Origin: CAMAVH01 sp036500145
Lineage (GTDB): Bacteria; Pseudomonadota; Alphaproteobacteria; SMXQ01
DNA length: 61,167 nt
Assembly (NCBI GenBank): GCA_036500145.1
Contig: DASYCO010000038.1
Coordinates: 1 to 61,167 of the forward strand
Reading direction: 5' to 3'
Program-made: the position numbers and the translations under genes
Notes under the pieces: generated by a model
What the model was told of the DNA's origin: nothing
What the model saw: only the letters and a program-made list of their open reading frames with translations
Databases searched by the model: none
In this document: one piece after another, positions 17,672-25,356 of the stretch
How the letters are laid out: every line of letters starts with the position of its first letter
Position numbering within the stretch: position 1 is the stretch's first letter

Positions 17672-18619
17672 TCACCGGCGCGCGGCGCAGAATTCCAGGA
17701 AATTCCCCGACGTATCCTTGCAATAGAGCGAAGCTGCGAACGGCGCCGACGCCGGGTGCTCGACGGGCCCCTGGAAGGGACGGCGACGCTTCTGCAGGAC
17801 GGCGGCGATACGGTCGAGGTCGCCGCGCGCGACGAGGAAAGCCGTCCGCGGCGTGCCGACGAGCCGCTCTTCCGGCGGCTCCTGCTGATGCTTCGTCGCC
17901 AGATAGACGCCGAACACCGACGCGCCGGCCGAGAAGTAGACCTGCATGTTGGCGCGCGGCACTTCGTTCTGGCCGCCCATCGTCATGTAGAGCTTGTCGA
18001 GGCGGCGGGTGCCCGGCGCCATCTGCTCATCGCCGGCCGCCCAGCGACGGGCCCGCGAATGGTCGGCCGTCTTGACGCCGACGCGGCTTTCCACGGGCAG
18101 CTTGAGGTCGCCGCCATAGAAGGATTCCGCCCACAGCATGTCGTAGCTCAGCACCACCGTGTGGTCGATGGCCTGAACCCCGTTCGCCGCCTTCGCCGAC
18201 GCGGAGCGCACGAGCTGGCTCCGGTTGCCGTCCGAATCGAGGAAATAGAAGTTCTCCTCATCCTCCTTCGGGCGGTCTTCCTTGTAGGTCAGCACTTCGA
18301 CCTTTTCAGCCGCCAGCCGTGCGGCGATCGCGTCTCGCGCCGCCGGACTGACGCGATAGGCGTTATGCACTCCGCTGTCGCGCGTGTCGGGCCCTTCCGG
18401 AGCCGTCAGGACCACGAACTGGCGCGACGGCGTGCGCAGGACCGCATGAGGCCCCTCGAAGCCTGGCAGGCGGTCGCTGCCAGCGTCCTCCAGGCCGAGG
18501 ATGCGGCTGTAGAATCCGCGCGCCGCCGCGACGTCGGCGACCGGGATGGTGACGAACGCGAGAGATTCCAGAGTGAGCCCGCCGTCTTGCAGCGGCCGGG
18601 CCTGGGTCATGGTGCTCAT
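17672..18619 (-). CDS. Two-domain VOC protein (extradiol dioxygenase fold) with degenerate metal sites
   Basis: A 315-residue protein of extradiol-dioxygenase size with two vicinal-oxygen-chelate modules, about 15-140 and 145-312. A typical site uses His, His and Glu. In the N-terminal module the first position is Ala (SLAFVTIPV), the second is His (VHNAYRV) and the third is Gln (GNRSQL). In the C-terminal module they are His (IDHTVVL), Thr (PRTAFLV) and Glu (GNFLEF). Neither site is complete, so it may bind a ligand without iron, use another metal geometry, or act as a partner of the intact VOC protein encoded 7 bases upstream. GAGGG precedes the ATG. Confidence 0.82.
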   Translation of the reverse strand: MSTMTQARPLQDGGLTLESLAFVTIPVADVAAARGFYSRILGLEDAGSDRLPGFEGPHAVLRTPSRQFVVLTAPEGPDTRDSGVHNAYRVSPAARDAIAARLAAEKVEVLTYKEDRPKEDEENFYFLDSDGNRSQLVRSASAKAANGVQAIDHTVVLSYDMLWAESFYGGDLKLPVESRVGVKTADHSRARRWAAGDEQMAPGTRRLDKLYMTMGGQNEVPRANMQVYFSAGASVFGVYLATKHQQEPPEERLVGTPRTAFLVARGDLDRIAAVLQKRRRPFQGPVEHPASAPFAASLYCKDTSGNFLEFCAARR

Positions 18620-18626
18620 CCTGCCC

Positions 18627-19094
18627 TCAACCCTCGCCGACGCCGGTGACGCTGTCGTAGCGGACGTTTTCGTCGCGACGCCAGACGAACTCCAGGAAGT
18701 TGCCGCTCGGATCCTTGACGTAGACCGATTCGCCGAACGGGCCGTTCGGCTTATGCTCGACAGGGCCTTCGTACTTCACGCCGTTCTGCTTGAAGATGTC
18801 CATCAGGTTCTTGAAGCGCTCCTTTGGCACGCCGAAGGCGTGGCGGAAGCCATGCGTGCCCTGCAGCTTCTCGTCCGGCGGCATCGGCATGAAGTCGCGC
18901 GCCAGCATGAGCGCGATGAGGTAGTCCTCGAGGATGATCGAGCGGTGCAGCGACCGCCCCTTGATGACGTCTTCAGTGACGAAGTCCGTCGCGCTCGCCT
19001 CGCGCGCGCCGAGGACGCCGATGTAGAAGTCGACCGCCTGCTGCAGGTCGTGCACGCAGATCGCGCTGTGGTTGACGCTCTGAAGTTCAGACAT
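18627..19094 (-). CDS. Single-domain VOC-family metalloprotein
   Basis: A 155-residue protein with one VOC module pair. The three expected metal ligands are visible: His9 (VNHSAICV), a second His (GFRHAFGV, about 84) and Glu near 138 (DPSGNFLEF). An H/H/E site suits a ring-cleaving dioxygenase, a glyoxalase or an isomerase/epimerase. AGGGAGG precedes the ATG. It stands between the VOC-Rieske fusion gene (38-base gap) and the degenerate two-domain VOC gene (7-base gap), so the three VOC proteins are probably made together. The C-terminal pattern GPVEHKPNGPFGESVYVKDP resembles the end of the two-domain protein, which suggests common descent. Confidence 0.85.
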   Translation of the reverse strand: MSELQSVNHSAICVHDLQQAVDFYIGVLGAREASATDFVTEDVIKGRSLHRSIILEDYLIALMLARDFMPMPPDEKLQGTHGFRHAFGVPKERFKNLMDIFKQNGVKYEGPVEHKPNGPFGESVYVKDPSGNFLEFVWRRDENVRYDSVTGVGEG

Positions 19095-19132
19095 TCCAGC
19101 CTCCCTTGATTCCTAGACAGTGCCGCGCCCGC

Positions 19133-19906
19133 TCAGCAGGACGGCGTGACCAATTCGCCGACGACGGTGTCGCGCTCGATGAGCTCGTCCGGCCGCACGA
19201 TGATCGTGCCGTCCGCCTTGATCGACAGCGGATGCGTGCTCATCGGTGGCACGTCCATGAAGTAGGACGTGTTCTCGCCCTTGCGATTGTAGCTGGCGCC
19301 GTGCATCGGGCAGTAGAAGCACCAATGTTCCGGCTTCCAGACCAGCAGGCCCTTGCGGTGCGTGCACCAGCGCGACAGCGCGATGAAGCCGTCTTCGCGC
19401 CGGACGACGAAGAACTTGCCTTTGCCGAAGGGCTTCACGTCGCCCACGGCGTAGTCCTTGACGTTGCCGCAGGCGATCTCGCCGACGTTCTCGCTGACGA
19501 AGACGCGTGCCTGCGGGTTGTAGGTCTGCAGCTGGTAGCGATGGCCGTCCGGATCGAAGATGTCGATGTTCTTGTCGCCCACCGCGCGGAACTGGGCGCG
19601 GTTGTCGCCGATCTTGTAGCCCAGCCCCTCGAGGTGCTTCTCCATGCGGTCGAACTGCTCGTTCGTCATCGACAGGGCGTGGTGGACGCTGCTGCTGTTG
19701 GGACGGAACGGCTCGACCTTGTCGGGCACCTGGATCAGGACGATGCGATGGCGCGTGTTGAACGCCAGCGTCGAATTGGGCCTTTCGTCGTTGAGGAAGT
19801 CCCGCCCCAGGACCTCCAGACCGAGCACGTCGCGATAGAACGCCTCGGACCTCTCCAGGTCCGTGACGTCGACGATCAGATGGCTAAACCCGTTTACTCC
19901 CGCCAT
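19133..19906 (-). CDS. VOC domain fused to a C-terminal Rieske [2Fe-2S] domain
   Basis: A 257-residue fusion. Residues about 5-130 form a VOC module (GFSHLIVDVTDLERSEAFY; HHALSM; DPDGHRYQL), with His9 and His75/76 as ligands but Gln125 in place of the usual Glu. Residues about 138-240 form a Rieske ferredoxin-like domain with a complete cluster motif: Cys181, His183, Cys199, His202 (CTHRKG, then CPMHGASY). The start is secure: AAGGAGG lies six bases before the ATG. No in-frame stop or shift separates the parts. It is downstream of importer B's ATPase gene (48 bases) and upstream of another VOC gene. The Rieske domain could feed electrons to the neighbouring oxygenases or to the protein's own active site. 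This is inference. Confidence 0.9.
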   Translation of the reverse strand: MAGVNGFSHLIVDVTDLERSEAFYRDVLGLEVLGRDFLNDERPNSTLAFNTRHRIVLIQVPDKVEPFRPNSSSVHHALSMTNEQFDRMEKHLEGLGYKIGDNRAQFRAVGDKNIDIFDPDGHRYQLQTYNPQARVFVSENVGEIACGNVKDYAVGDVKPFGKGKFFVVRREDGFIALSRWCTHRKGLLVWKPEHWCFYCPMHGASYNRKGENTSYFMDVPPMSTHPLSIKADGTIIVRPDELIERDTVVGELVTPSC

Positions 19907-19954
19907 GGCGGCCTCCTTGTGGACTCGTTCGTTCTTTGCCTCTGCCCACGTCTC

Positions 19955-21040
19955 TCACGCGGTCAGGAGCGAAAATCTCTCCGGCGGAATGTGCAGATAG
20001 ACTTCCGCGCCGTCGTCGAAGTGGTTGAATGGATTCACCCGCGCGCGGACCTGGAAGTCGCCGCAGGCGATGGTGCAGTCGATGAACTCGCCGAGGAACA
20101 CCGACGAGACGACGCGGCCGCGCCATTCGTTCGTCGCGCAGTTGAAGGGCATCGACGACACGCGGACGTTTTCGGGCCGCAGCAGGACCATCAGCTCGGC
20201 GCCGGGGCCGTGGCTGTGCGAGTTCTTTCCTGCGCAGAGCAGCGACGCGAAGGGCAGCTCGACCCGTGCCGCGCCGTTGGCGCCGTCCAGCAGCTTGGCC
20301 GGCATGATGTTGGTGAGGCCGACGAATTGGGCGGCGAAGCGGCTCGTCGGATGCAGGTAGATGTCGCGCGGCGCGCCGACTTCGACGATCCTGCCCTTCT
20401 CCATCACCGCGATGTAGTCGGAGATCGACAGGGCCTCGATCTGGTCGTGGGTGACGTAGAGCGACGTGATGCCGAGCTTGCGCTGCAGGTCGCGGATCTG
20501 TCCGCGCATCTCCTCGCGCAGCTTGGCGTCGAGGTTCGAGAGCGGCTCGTCGAACAGGAAGATGCGCGGGTCGCTGGCCACGGCGCGGGCGAGCGCGACG
20601 CGCTGCTGCTGGCCGCCCGACAGGCGCGGCGCGGGCCGGTCCTCGAAGCCTTCCAGCCCGACCATGTGCAGCGCCTCGTGCGCCTTGCGGCTGATCTCCG
20701 CGCCTGACAGCCCCTTTCCCTTCAGCGGGTAGGCGACGTTCTGCAGCACCGTCATGTGCGGCCAGATGGCATAGGACTGGAACACCATGCCGATGCTGCG
20801 CTTGCTCGGATGCAGGCAGACGTCGCGCTCCGAGGAGAAGACCGTTTCGCCGGACAGGCGGATTTCGCCCACGTCCGGGCGCTCCAGCCCGGCGACGGAA
20901 CGCAGCGACGTCGTCTTGCCGCAGCCGGACGGCCCCAGCAGCGTGAATATCTTTCCCGCCTCGACCTCGAAATCGACGCCGTCGACGGCCTTCACGTTGC
21001 CGCCGGCGTAGGTCTTGGTCAGTCCCTTGACTTCGATCAT
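19955..21040 (-). CDS. ABC importer ATPase (PotA/FbpC class), importer B
   Basis: A 361-residue ATPase with Walker A GPSGCGKTT (36-44), signature LSGGQQQRVALARA, Walker B IFLFDEPLSNLD, switch TLYVTHDQ-type His (TSLYVTHDQ) and a C-terminal TOBE-like region. GGAGAG precedes the ATG, and the start lies six bases after the permease stop. It completes a binding protein-permease-ATPase set in canonical order. It is highly similar in layout to the ATPases at 7583, 30776 and 59838. The ligand is not deducible from the ATPase. Confidence 0.92.
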   Translation of the reverse strand: MIEVKGLTKTYAGGNVKAVDGVDFEVEAGKIFTLLGPSGCGKTTSLRSVAGLERPDVGEIRLSGETVFSSERDVCLHPSKRSIGMVFQSYAIWPHMTVLQNVAYPLKGKGLSGAEISRKAHEALHMVGLEGFEDRPAPRLSGGQQQRVALARAVASDPRIFLFDEPLSNLDAKLREEMRGQIRDLQRKLGITSLYVTHDQIEALSISDYIAVMEKGRIVEVGAPRDIYLHPTSRFAAQFVGLTNIMPAKLLDGANGAARVELPFASLLCAGKNSHSHGPGAELMVLLRPENVRVSSMPFNCATNEWRGRVVSSVFLGEFIDCTIACGDFQVRARVNPFNHFDDGAEVYLHIPPERFSLLTA

Positions 21041-21046
21041 GGCCAG

Positions 21047-22807
21047 TCACTCTCCAGCTTTGATCGCGAAGCGCATCGAGACGAGTCTCGTGAGCCCGGC
21101 GACCACGGCGATAAAGATCGTCAGGATGACGCCCATGGCGCAGAGCTGCGTGACGCCGCCGCTCTGATAGAGGCCGAAGATGAGGACCGGCAGCACTTCC
21201 GTCCCGACGTGGGACAGCAGAACCGGGATCGAGAGGACCTTGAAGGTGAGCGTCAGGACGTAGAGCCAGCCCACCAGCAGGCTCGGCACGATCAGCGGCA
21301 TGACGATGAAGACGAGGTTGCGCACCCAGGATTCGCTGGCGAGCTCGCCGGCTTCCTCGAGCTCCTTATGCACCTGCAGCAGGCTCGCATGGACGATGCG
21401 CAGGCTGATCGGGATGAATTTCGTCACATAGGCGATGATGAGGATGAAGAGCGTGCCGTAGACCGGGATCGGCACGCTGAGATACAGCCAGATCAGCGCC
21501 AGGCTGAGCACGATGCCCGGCAGCGCGATGGGCGTGAAGGCCACGATGTCGAGGAGCTTGCGGCCCCGGATGTCCGTGCGGATGACGACCCAGGCCACCC
21601 CGACCGACAGCAGCACGGCGAGCGTCGCGGCGGACACGCCCGTGATGATGTTGTTCATGAAGGCCCGGTAGAACTCGTCGAGGTCGAAGATGGCCCTGTA
21701 GTTGTCGAGCGTCGCGAGAGACAGCATCTTCAGCGACGGTAGGGCGTAGAACGGCATAAAGGAGGTCCACAGCACCATCGTGATGGGCAGCAGGACGCCG
21801 AGCAGCAGGATCGCCAGCGCCAGGCCCGAGACGAGGAAGCGCCACTTGCCGATGTCGATCAGGCGCGGGCGGTAGCCCTTGCCGGTGATGGTCGCGAACT
21901 TCTCGGCGACCTTCGTCACGCGCAGGTAGAGCAGGACGCCGACGACGGTGACGATCAGGTAGGCGGTCGAATAGGTGCCGGCCAGGTTGTAGTCCGTCGG
22001 CGCGCGACGCAGCGCCAGGAAGATTTCCGTCGCGAAGACGGAGATGCCCGCCGGCAGGCCGATGACGGCCGGCGCCTCGAAGGTCTCGATGCCGCGCACG
22101 AAGAGCAGCAGGCAGATCGCCAGGATGCTCGGGAACATCAGCTTCAGGTTGATGTGATAGAAGCGCCGCAGCGGTCCCATGGACGATAGGCTGGCGGCCT
22201 CTTCCAGCGTCGGGTCCATGGCGCGGAAGGCGGCCGCCATCATGAGGAACGGCATGGCGATGTTGTCGATGCCGAAGGCCCAGATCATTCCGCCCAGGCT
22301 GTAGATGTTGAACGGCGGCGAATCGAGGCCGAGCAGGTACTGCAGGACTTTGTTGATCAGGCCCGTGTTCGGCGACAGCAGGAAGACCCAGGAGACCGTC
22401 GTCAGGATGCCCGGCACCAGGAACGGCACCAGCACCAGCAAATAGATGAAGCCCTTGCCCGGCGTATTGGTCCGTTCCGTCACCCAGGCCAGGAAGCAGC
22501 CGACGCTGAAGGAAATCAGCCCCGACAGCAGGGCGAAGACGACCGAATTGAAGCCCGCCCGGAACAGGTCGGCCGAACCGTAGGCCCTGATGTAGTTCTG
22601 CAGCGTGAAGTTGGCGCCCGTGCCCGGCGGCCCGTCGGTCAAGGTGCCGTACAGGATCATGACCAGCGGAACGAGGGTCAGGTAGACGACGACGCAAGCC
22701 AGCGAGAACAAGGCAAAGTTCCGCCACGTCAGCCGCCGGCCCAGTCCCTGCAGGGCCGACCGGCGGGCGACGAGCGGCCCCGTCCCTATGGCTGCGACTT
22801 GGCTCAT
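21047..22807 (-). CDS. ABC importer fused permease, importer B
   Basis: A 586-residue inner-membrane protein with two fused permease domains and about 12 predicted helices. EAA coupling motifs are seen in both halves: TLEEAASLSSM and ELEEAGELASE. It follows its binding-protein gene by 35 bases and precedes its ATPase gene by 6 bases. The architecture is that of the Fe3+/thiamine-type fused permeases. The neighbouring oxygenase and VOC genes argue for an organic solute. The start ATG at 22807 has only a weak ribosome site, consistent with translation following that of the binding protein. Confidence 0.92.
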   Translation of the reverse strand: MSQVAAIGTGPLVARRSALQGLGRRLTWRNFALFSLACVVVYLTLVPLVMILYGTLTDGPPGTGANFTLQNYIRAYGSADLFRAGFNSVVFALLSGLISFSVGCFLAWVTERTNTPGKGFIYLLVLVPFLVPGILTTVSWVFLLSPNTGLINKVLQYLLGLDSPPFNIYSLGGMIWAFGIDNIAMPFLMMAAAFRAMDPTLEEAASLSSMGPLRRFYHINLKLMFPSILAICLLLFVRGIETFEAPAVIGLPAGISVFATEIFLALRRAPTDYNLAGTYSTAYLIVTVVGVLLYLRVTKVAEKFATITGKGYRPRLIDIGKWRFLVSGLALAILLLGVLLPITMVLWTSFMPFYALPSLKMLSLATLDNYRAIFDLDEFYRAFMNNIITGVSAATLAVLLSVGVAWVVIRTDIRGRKLLDIVAFTPIALPGIVLSLALIWLYLSVPIPVYGTLFILIIAYVTKFIPISLRIVHASLLQVHKELEEAGELASESWVRNLVFIVMPLIVPSLLVGWLYVLTLTFKVLSIPVLLSHVGTEVLPVLIFGLYQSGGVTQLCAMGVILTIFIAVVAGLTRLVSMRFAIKAGE

Positions 22808-22842
22808 CTCACGTCACACCGCGTCCGTCCGAAGCGAGCGGC

Positions 22843-23949
22843 TCATCTCTGGAGCGACCGCTTGAGGATTTTTTCGTCGAGCATCTGCGTGGTGACCTCG
22901 AACGGGGCGCCGCCACCCTCGAGGTTCTCGAAGATCACGCGCGGATCCTGGACAGCCGCCTTCTCGCGCTCGTTCTTGACCGCGGCCTTCGGATTGGCCG
23001 GCGTGCGACCCATCTCGGCATAGACCTCCTGCCCTTCCTTGGAGAGCAGGTAGTCGTACATCAGCGCCGCGGCGTAAGGATGCGCCGGCTTGCGCGCGAT
23101 GGAGAGCGGCTGCAGCAGGCCAGGGTTGATGTCGAGCAGCGCCCAGTCGATGGGGGCGCCCTTGCGCTTCAGGGATTCGACGTCGTAGGGATAGACCGTC
23201 ACGGCGAGCGGCGCTTCGCCCGCCGTCAGCATCTGCGAGATCGTGTTGCGGCCGGTGAGGATGCGCAGGTTGCCGCTGGAACCGAGCCTGTCGAGGTAGT
23301 CACTCGCCTTGTCCTTGCCCAGGCGCGCATAGAGCGCGTTGACTTCCGGCACCGACGATTCGTCGAAGAGTATCTTGCCCTTCCACTTCGGGTCGAGCAG
23401 GTCTTCCCAGGTCTTGGGAAGGTCCGCCGGCTTCAGCATGTTGCTGTTGTAGCCCAGGGCGCGCACGAAGGTGAAGATGCTCGCCCAGTTCTTGCCCTTC
23501 ATGGTCGCCGGCAGATCGTCCATGACGGGCGACTTGTAGGTGGCGAAAGTGCCTTCGGGATAGACGTCGACGGTCTCCGTCGAGGTCTTGGCGATGTCGA
23601 AAAGGTTACGGCCGGAGCGCGCCTCGGTCATGATGCGGTCGGCGATCTCGCGGCTCTTGCCGCGGATGTATTCCGCCTTCACGCTCGGGTACTTCTTCAT
23701 GAAGGCCTTGACCATGATCTGCGTCGACTGGGGGCTGTCGGTCGTGTACCAGACGACGCTGCCCTCCTTCTTCGCCCCTTCCAGAAGCTTCGCCTCGCGG
23801 TCCGCCGGCGACAGCGACTCCAGGCTGGCGAAGAACGGCTCCGCGTCGTCCGCCGCCCGCACCGCGACGGGCATAGCCAGGCAGACAGCCGAAACGAGGC
23901 CGAGGCATCCGGCCGCACGCAACACCCACTTCGCGATTCCGCTCGTCAT
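22843..23949 (-). CDS. Periplasmic solute-binding protein, importer B
   Basis: A 368-residue protein with a Sec signal ending near VAVRAADD. The mature part (EGAKKEGSVVWYTTDSPQST, then FMKKYPSVKAEYIRGKSRE) is of the AfuA/FbpA-like family 1 type. The C-terminal part lacks the adjacent tyrosines used by FbpA to bind ferric iron, so iron is not the obvious ligand. GGGAGG is placed well before the ATG. It differs clearly from the four tandem proteins at 11.7-16.3 kb. A small stem-loop lies in the 116-base gap upstream. Confidence 0.9.
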   Translation of the reverse strand: MTSGIAKWVLRAAGCLGLVSAVCLAMPVAVRAADDAEPFFASLESLSPADREAKLLEGAKKEGSVVWYTTDSPQSTQIMVKAFMKKYPSVKAEYIRGKSREIADRIMTEARSGRNLFDIAKTSTETVDVYPEGTFATYKSPVMDDLPATMKGKNWASIFTFVRALGYNSNMLKPADLPKTWEDLLDPKWKGKILFDESSVPEVNALYARLGKDKASDYLDRLGSSGNLRILTGRNTISQMLTAGEAPLAVTVYPYDVESLKRKGAPIDWALLDINPGLLQPLSIARKPAHPYAAALMYDYLLSKEGQEVYAEMGRTPANPKAAVKNEREKAAVQDPRVIFENLEGGGAPFEVTTQMLDEKILKRSLQR

Positions 23950-24045
23950 TGGTCGCCTCCCAGGTTCATTTTTATCGTCGCTTACGCGCTTCAGTGGCTA
24001 TCGACACATCGGCACGGCGCATCAATTTTTTATAAGTCGTCTCGT

Positions 24046-24060
24046 CCCGCGTTTCGCGGG
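24046..24060 (-). other. Short GC stem-loop between flavin reductase and importer B
   Basis: CCCGCG pairs with CGCGGG around a three-base loop, starting five bases after the flavin reductase stop on the minus strand. An A/T-rich stretch follows 15-20 bases later. It may be an attenuator or an mRNA 3'-end block. Confidence 0.35.
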
Positions 24061-24065
24061 GGCCG

Positions 24066-24698
24066 TCATCTGCGAGTTATGTATTTCTTGAGCAGCGGCG
24101 AATCGTAGTTCGCGCACTTGACGCCGGAGAACTCGGCATAGTGCTTGCCGAGCGACTTCCCGTTCTCGTCGTACTTCGTGCCCAGGTAGAGCAGCGGATC
24201 GGAATCGTCCTTGTAGAGGTCGCCCTCCATGCACCCCTTGCGCATGTAGGCCGCCAGGGCCTCGCCGACGAACAGGTCCGTCTTGTCGTCGAACGGCATG
24301 ACCTTGTGCACGCGGTACTCGACGTTGCCGATCGCCTCGGCGATCAAAGGCACCGAAATGTGCTTGGCCTTGACGGGGGTCAGGCCCGTCTCCGCCCACT
24401 TGTCGGCGTCGCGCCCGGAGACGCGCCCGGCCATGACGACGTAGTCCATCATCTGCCGCGAGGGCGCCGCCATGACGAACTCTCCCGTCTCATGGAGCCG
24501 CTCGTTGGTCAGCGTGCTCTTGGAGACCGCCACGATCATGCGCGAGGGCTCGAACCCGACCGGTGTGAACCACATCGCCGTCAAGAAGTTCAGCAGGCCA
24601 TCCTTGCTCTTGGTCACCAGAAGAGCGGGGATGCGCATGGCGAACGGCTTGTTGCCGTGGCCGACCTCGTCGAACATGTCGGGTTCTGCCCAAGCCAT
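24066..24698 (-). CDS. Flavin reductase-like FMN-binding split-barrel protein
   Basis: A 210-residue protein of the DIM6/NTAB flavin-reductase family. The N-terminal pattern (PALLVTKSKDG, then TAMWFTPVGFEPSRMIVAVSKST) forms the FMN-binding split barrel, and the GEFVMAAPS segment is typical. These enzymes supply reduced flavin to monooxygenases or act as oxidoreductases with bound FMN. No flavin-dependent monooxygenase is seen in the window. The protein may instead help reduce Rieske centres, or act on an intermediate. The gene starts five bases after the VOC gene's stop, so the two are probably co-translated. Confidence 0.82.
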   Translation of the reverse strand: MAWAEPDMFDEVGHGNKPFAMRIPALLVTKSKDGLLNFLTAMWFTPVGFEPSRMIVAVSKSTLTNERLHETGEFVMAAPSRQMMDYVVMAGRVSGRDADKWAETGLTPVKAKHISVPLIAEAIGNVEYRVHKVMPFDDKTDLFVGEALAAYMRKGCMEGDLYKDDSDPLLYLGTKYDENGKSLGKHYAEFSGVKCANYDSPLLKKYITRR

Positions 24699-24703
24699 GT
24701 CGG

Positions 24704-25321
24704 TTAGCCCTTCTTGCGACGGGCGCGCATGCGCGCAATCGACGCGTCCAGCAGACGGTCGGCTTCGGATTCCATCTCCGCCGGCGGCCAGGCCTGCTGA
24801 TGGATGGTCAGCATCTTGTCGTAGGGGCCGGACTTCAGCTTTTCATGGCCGGGGTAGTCGGAGCAATGCAGCTCCAGATGGTTGCCGTCCGGATCGTTGA
24901 AATAGATTTCCGCGCCGATCGTGCCGGGCCGGGTCATCGGACCGACGAAGGGCACACCCCACTTCTTCATATGCTCAGCCCACTTGCCCATGCTTTCGAA
25001 GGAGACGTCGAAGGCATGATGCGGATGGGACTGGTCCCAGCCAGGCTGGCCGTAGCTCTGCTCGAACAGGTCGATCTCCAAGCCGGAGCAAAGGCGCACG
25101 CCCACCTGCAACGATCGCGCGAGGCCCTGCTTGACACGATCCGGCGCTGATTCGTGATGCATTTCGGCGCCCAGAACCGTCACGTAGAAGCGTGCGGCCT
25201 TGTAGCGGTCGCGCACCGGAACGGTCGTGTGATTGAGCCCCTGGACCTGCAGTTTGGCGTCAGGATTGGTATTGACCGCTTCGTCTTCATGGTCAGTCGC
25301 ACTCAACGTCATCGTATTCAT
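24704..25321 (-). CDS. VOC-family extradiol dioxygenase-like protein
   Basis: A 205-residue protein with a VOC module (about 25-160) and a helical C-terminal tail rich in Arg and Lys. All three metal ligands are present: His31 (GLNHTTVPV), a His in SHPHHAFDV (about 100) and Glu (DPDGNHLEL, about 150). This is a good candidate for an Fe(II) ring-cleaving dioxygenase acting after the alpha/beta Rieske dioxygenase encoded upstream. AGGAA precedes the ATG. It lies 35 bases after an M24 gene and is closely followed by the flavin reductase gene. Glyoxalase or fosfomycin-resistance activities are alternatives shared by the fold. Confidence 0.85.
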   Translation of the reverse strand: MNTMTLSATDHEDEAVNTNPDAKLQVQGLNHTTVPVRDRYKAARFYVTVLGAEMHHESAPDRVKQGLARSLQVGVRLCSGLEIDLFEQSYGQPGWDQSHPHHAFDVSFESMGKWAEHMKKWGVPFVGPMTRPGTIGAEIYFNDPDGNHLELHCSDYPGHEKLKSGPYDKMLTIHQQAWPPAEMESEADRLLDASIARMRARRKKG

Positions 25322-25356
25322 GATCAGTTCCTTTCTGATGAAACGCGTGACTGTTC

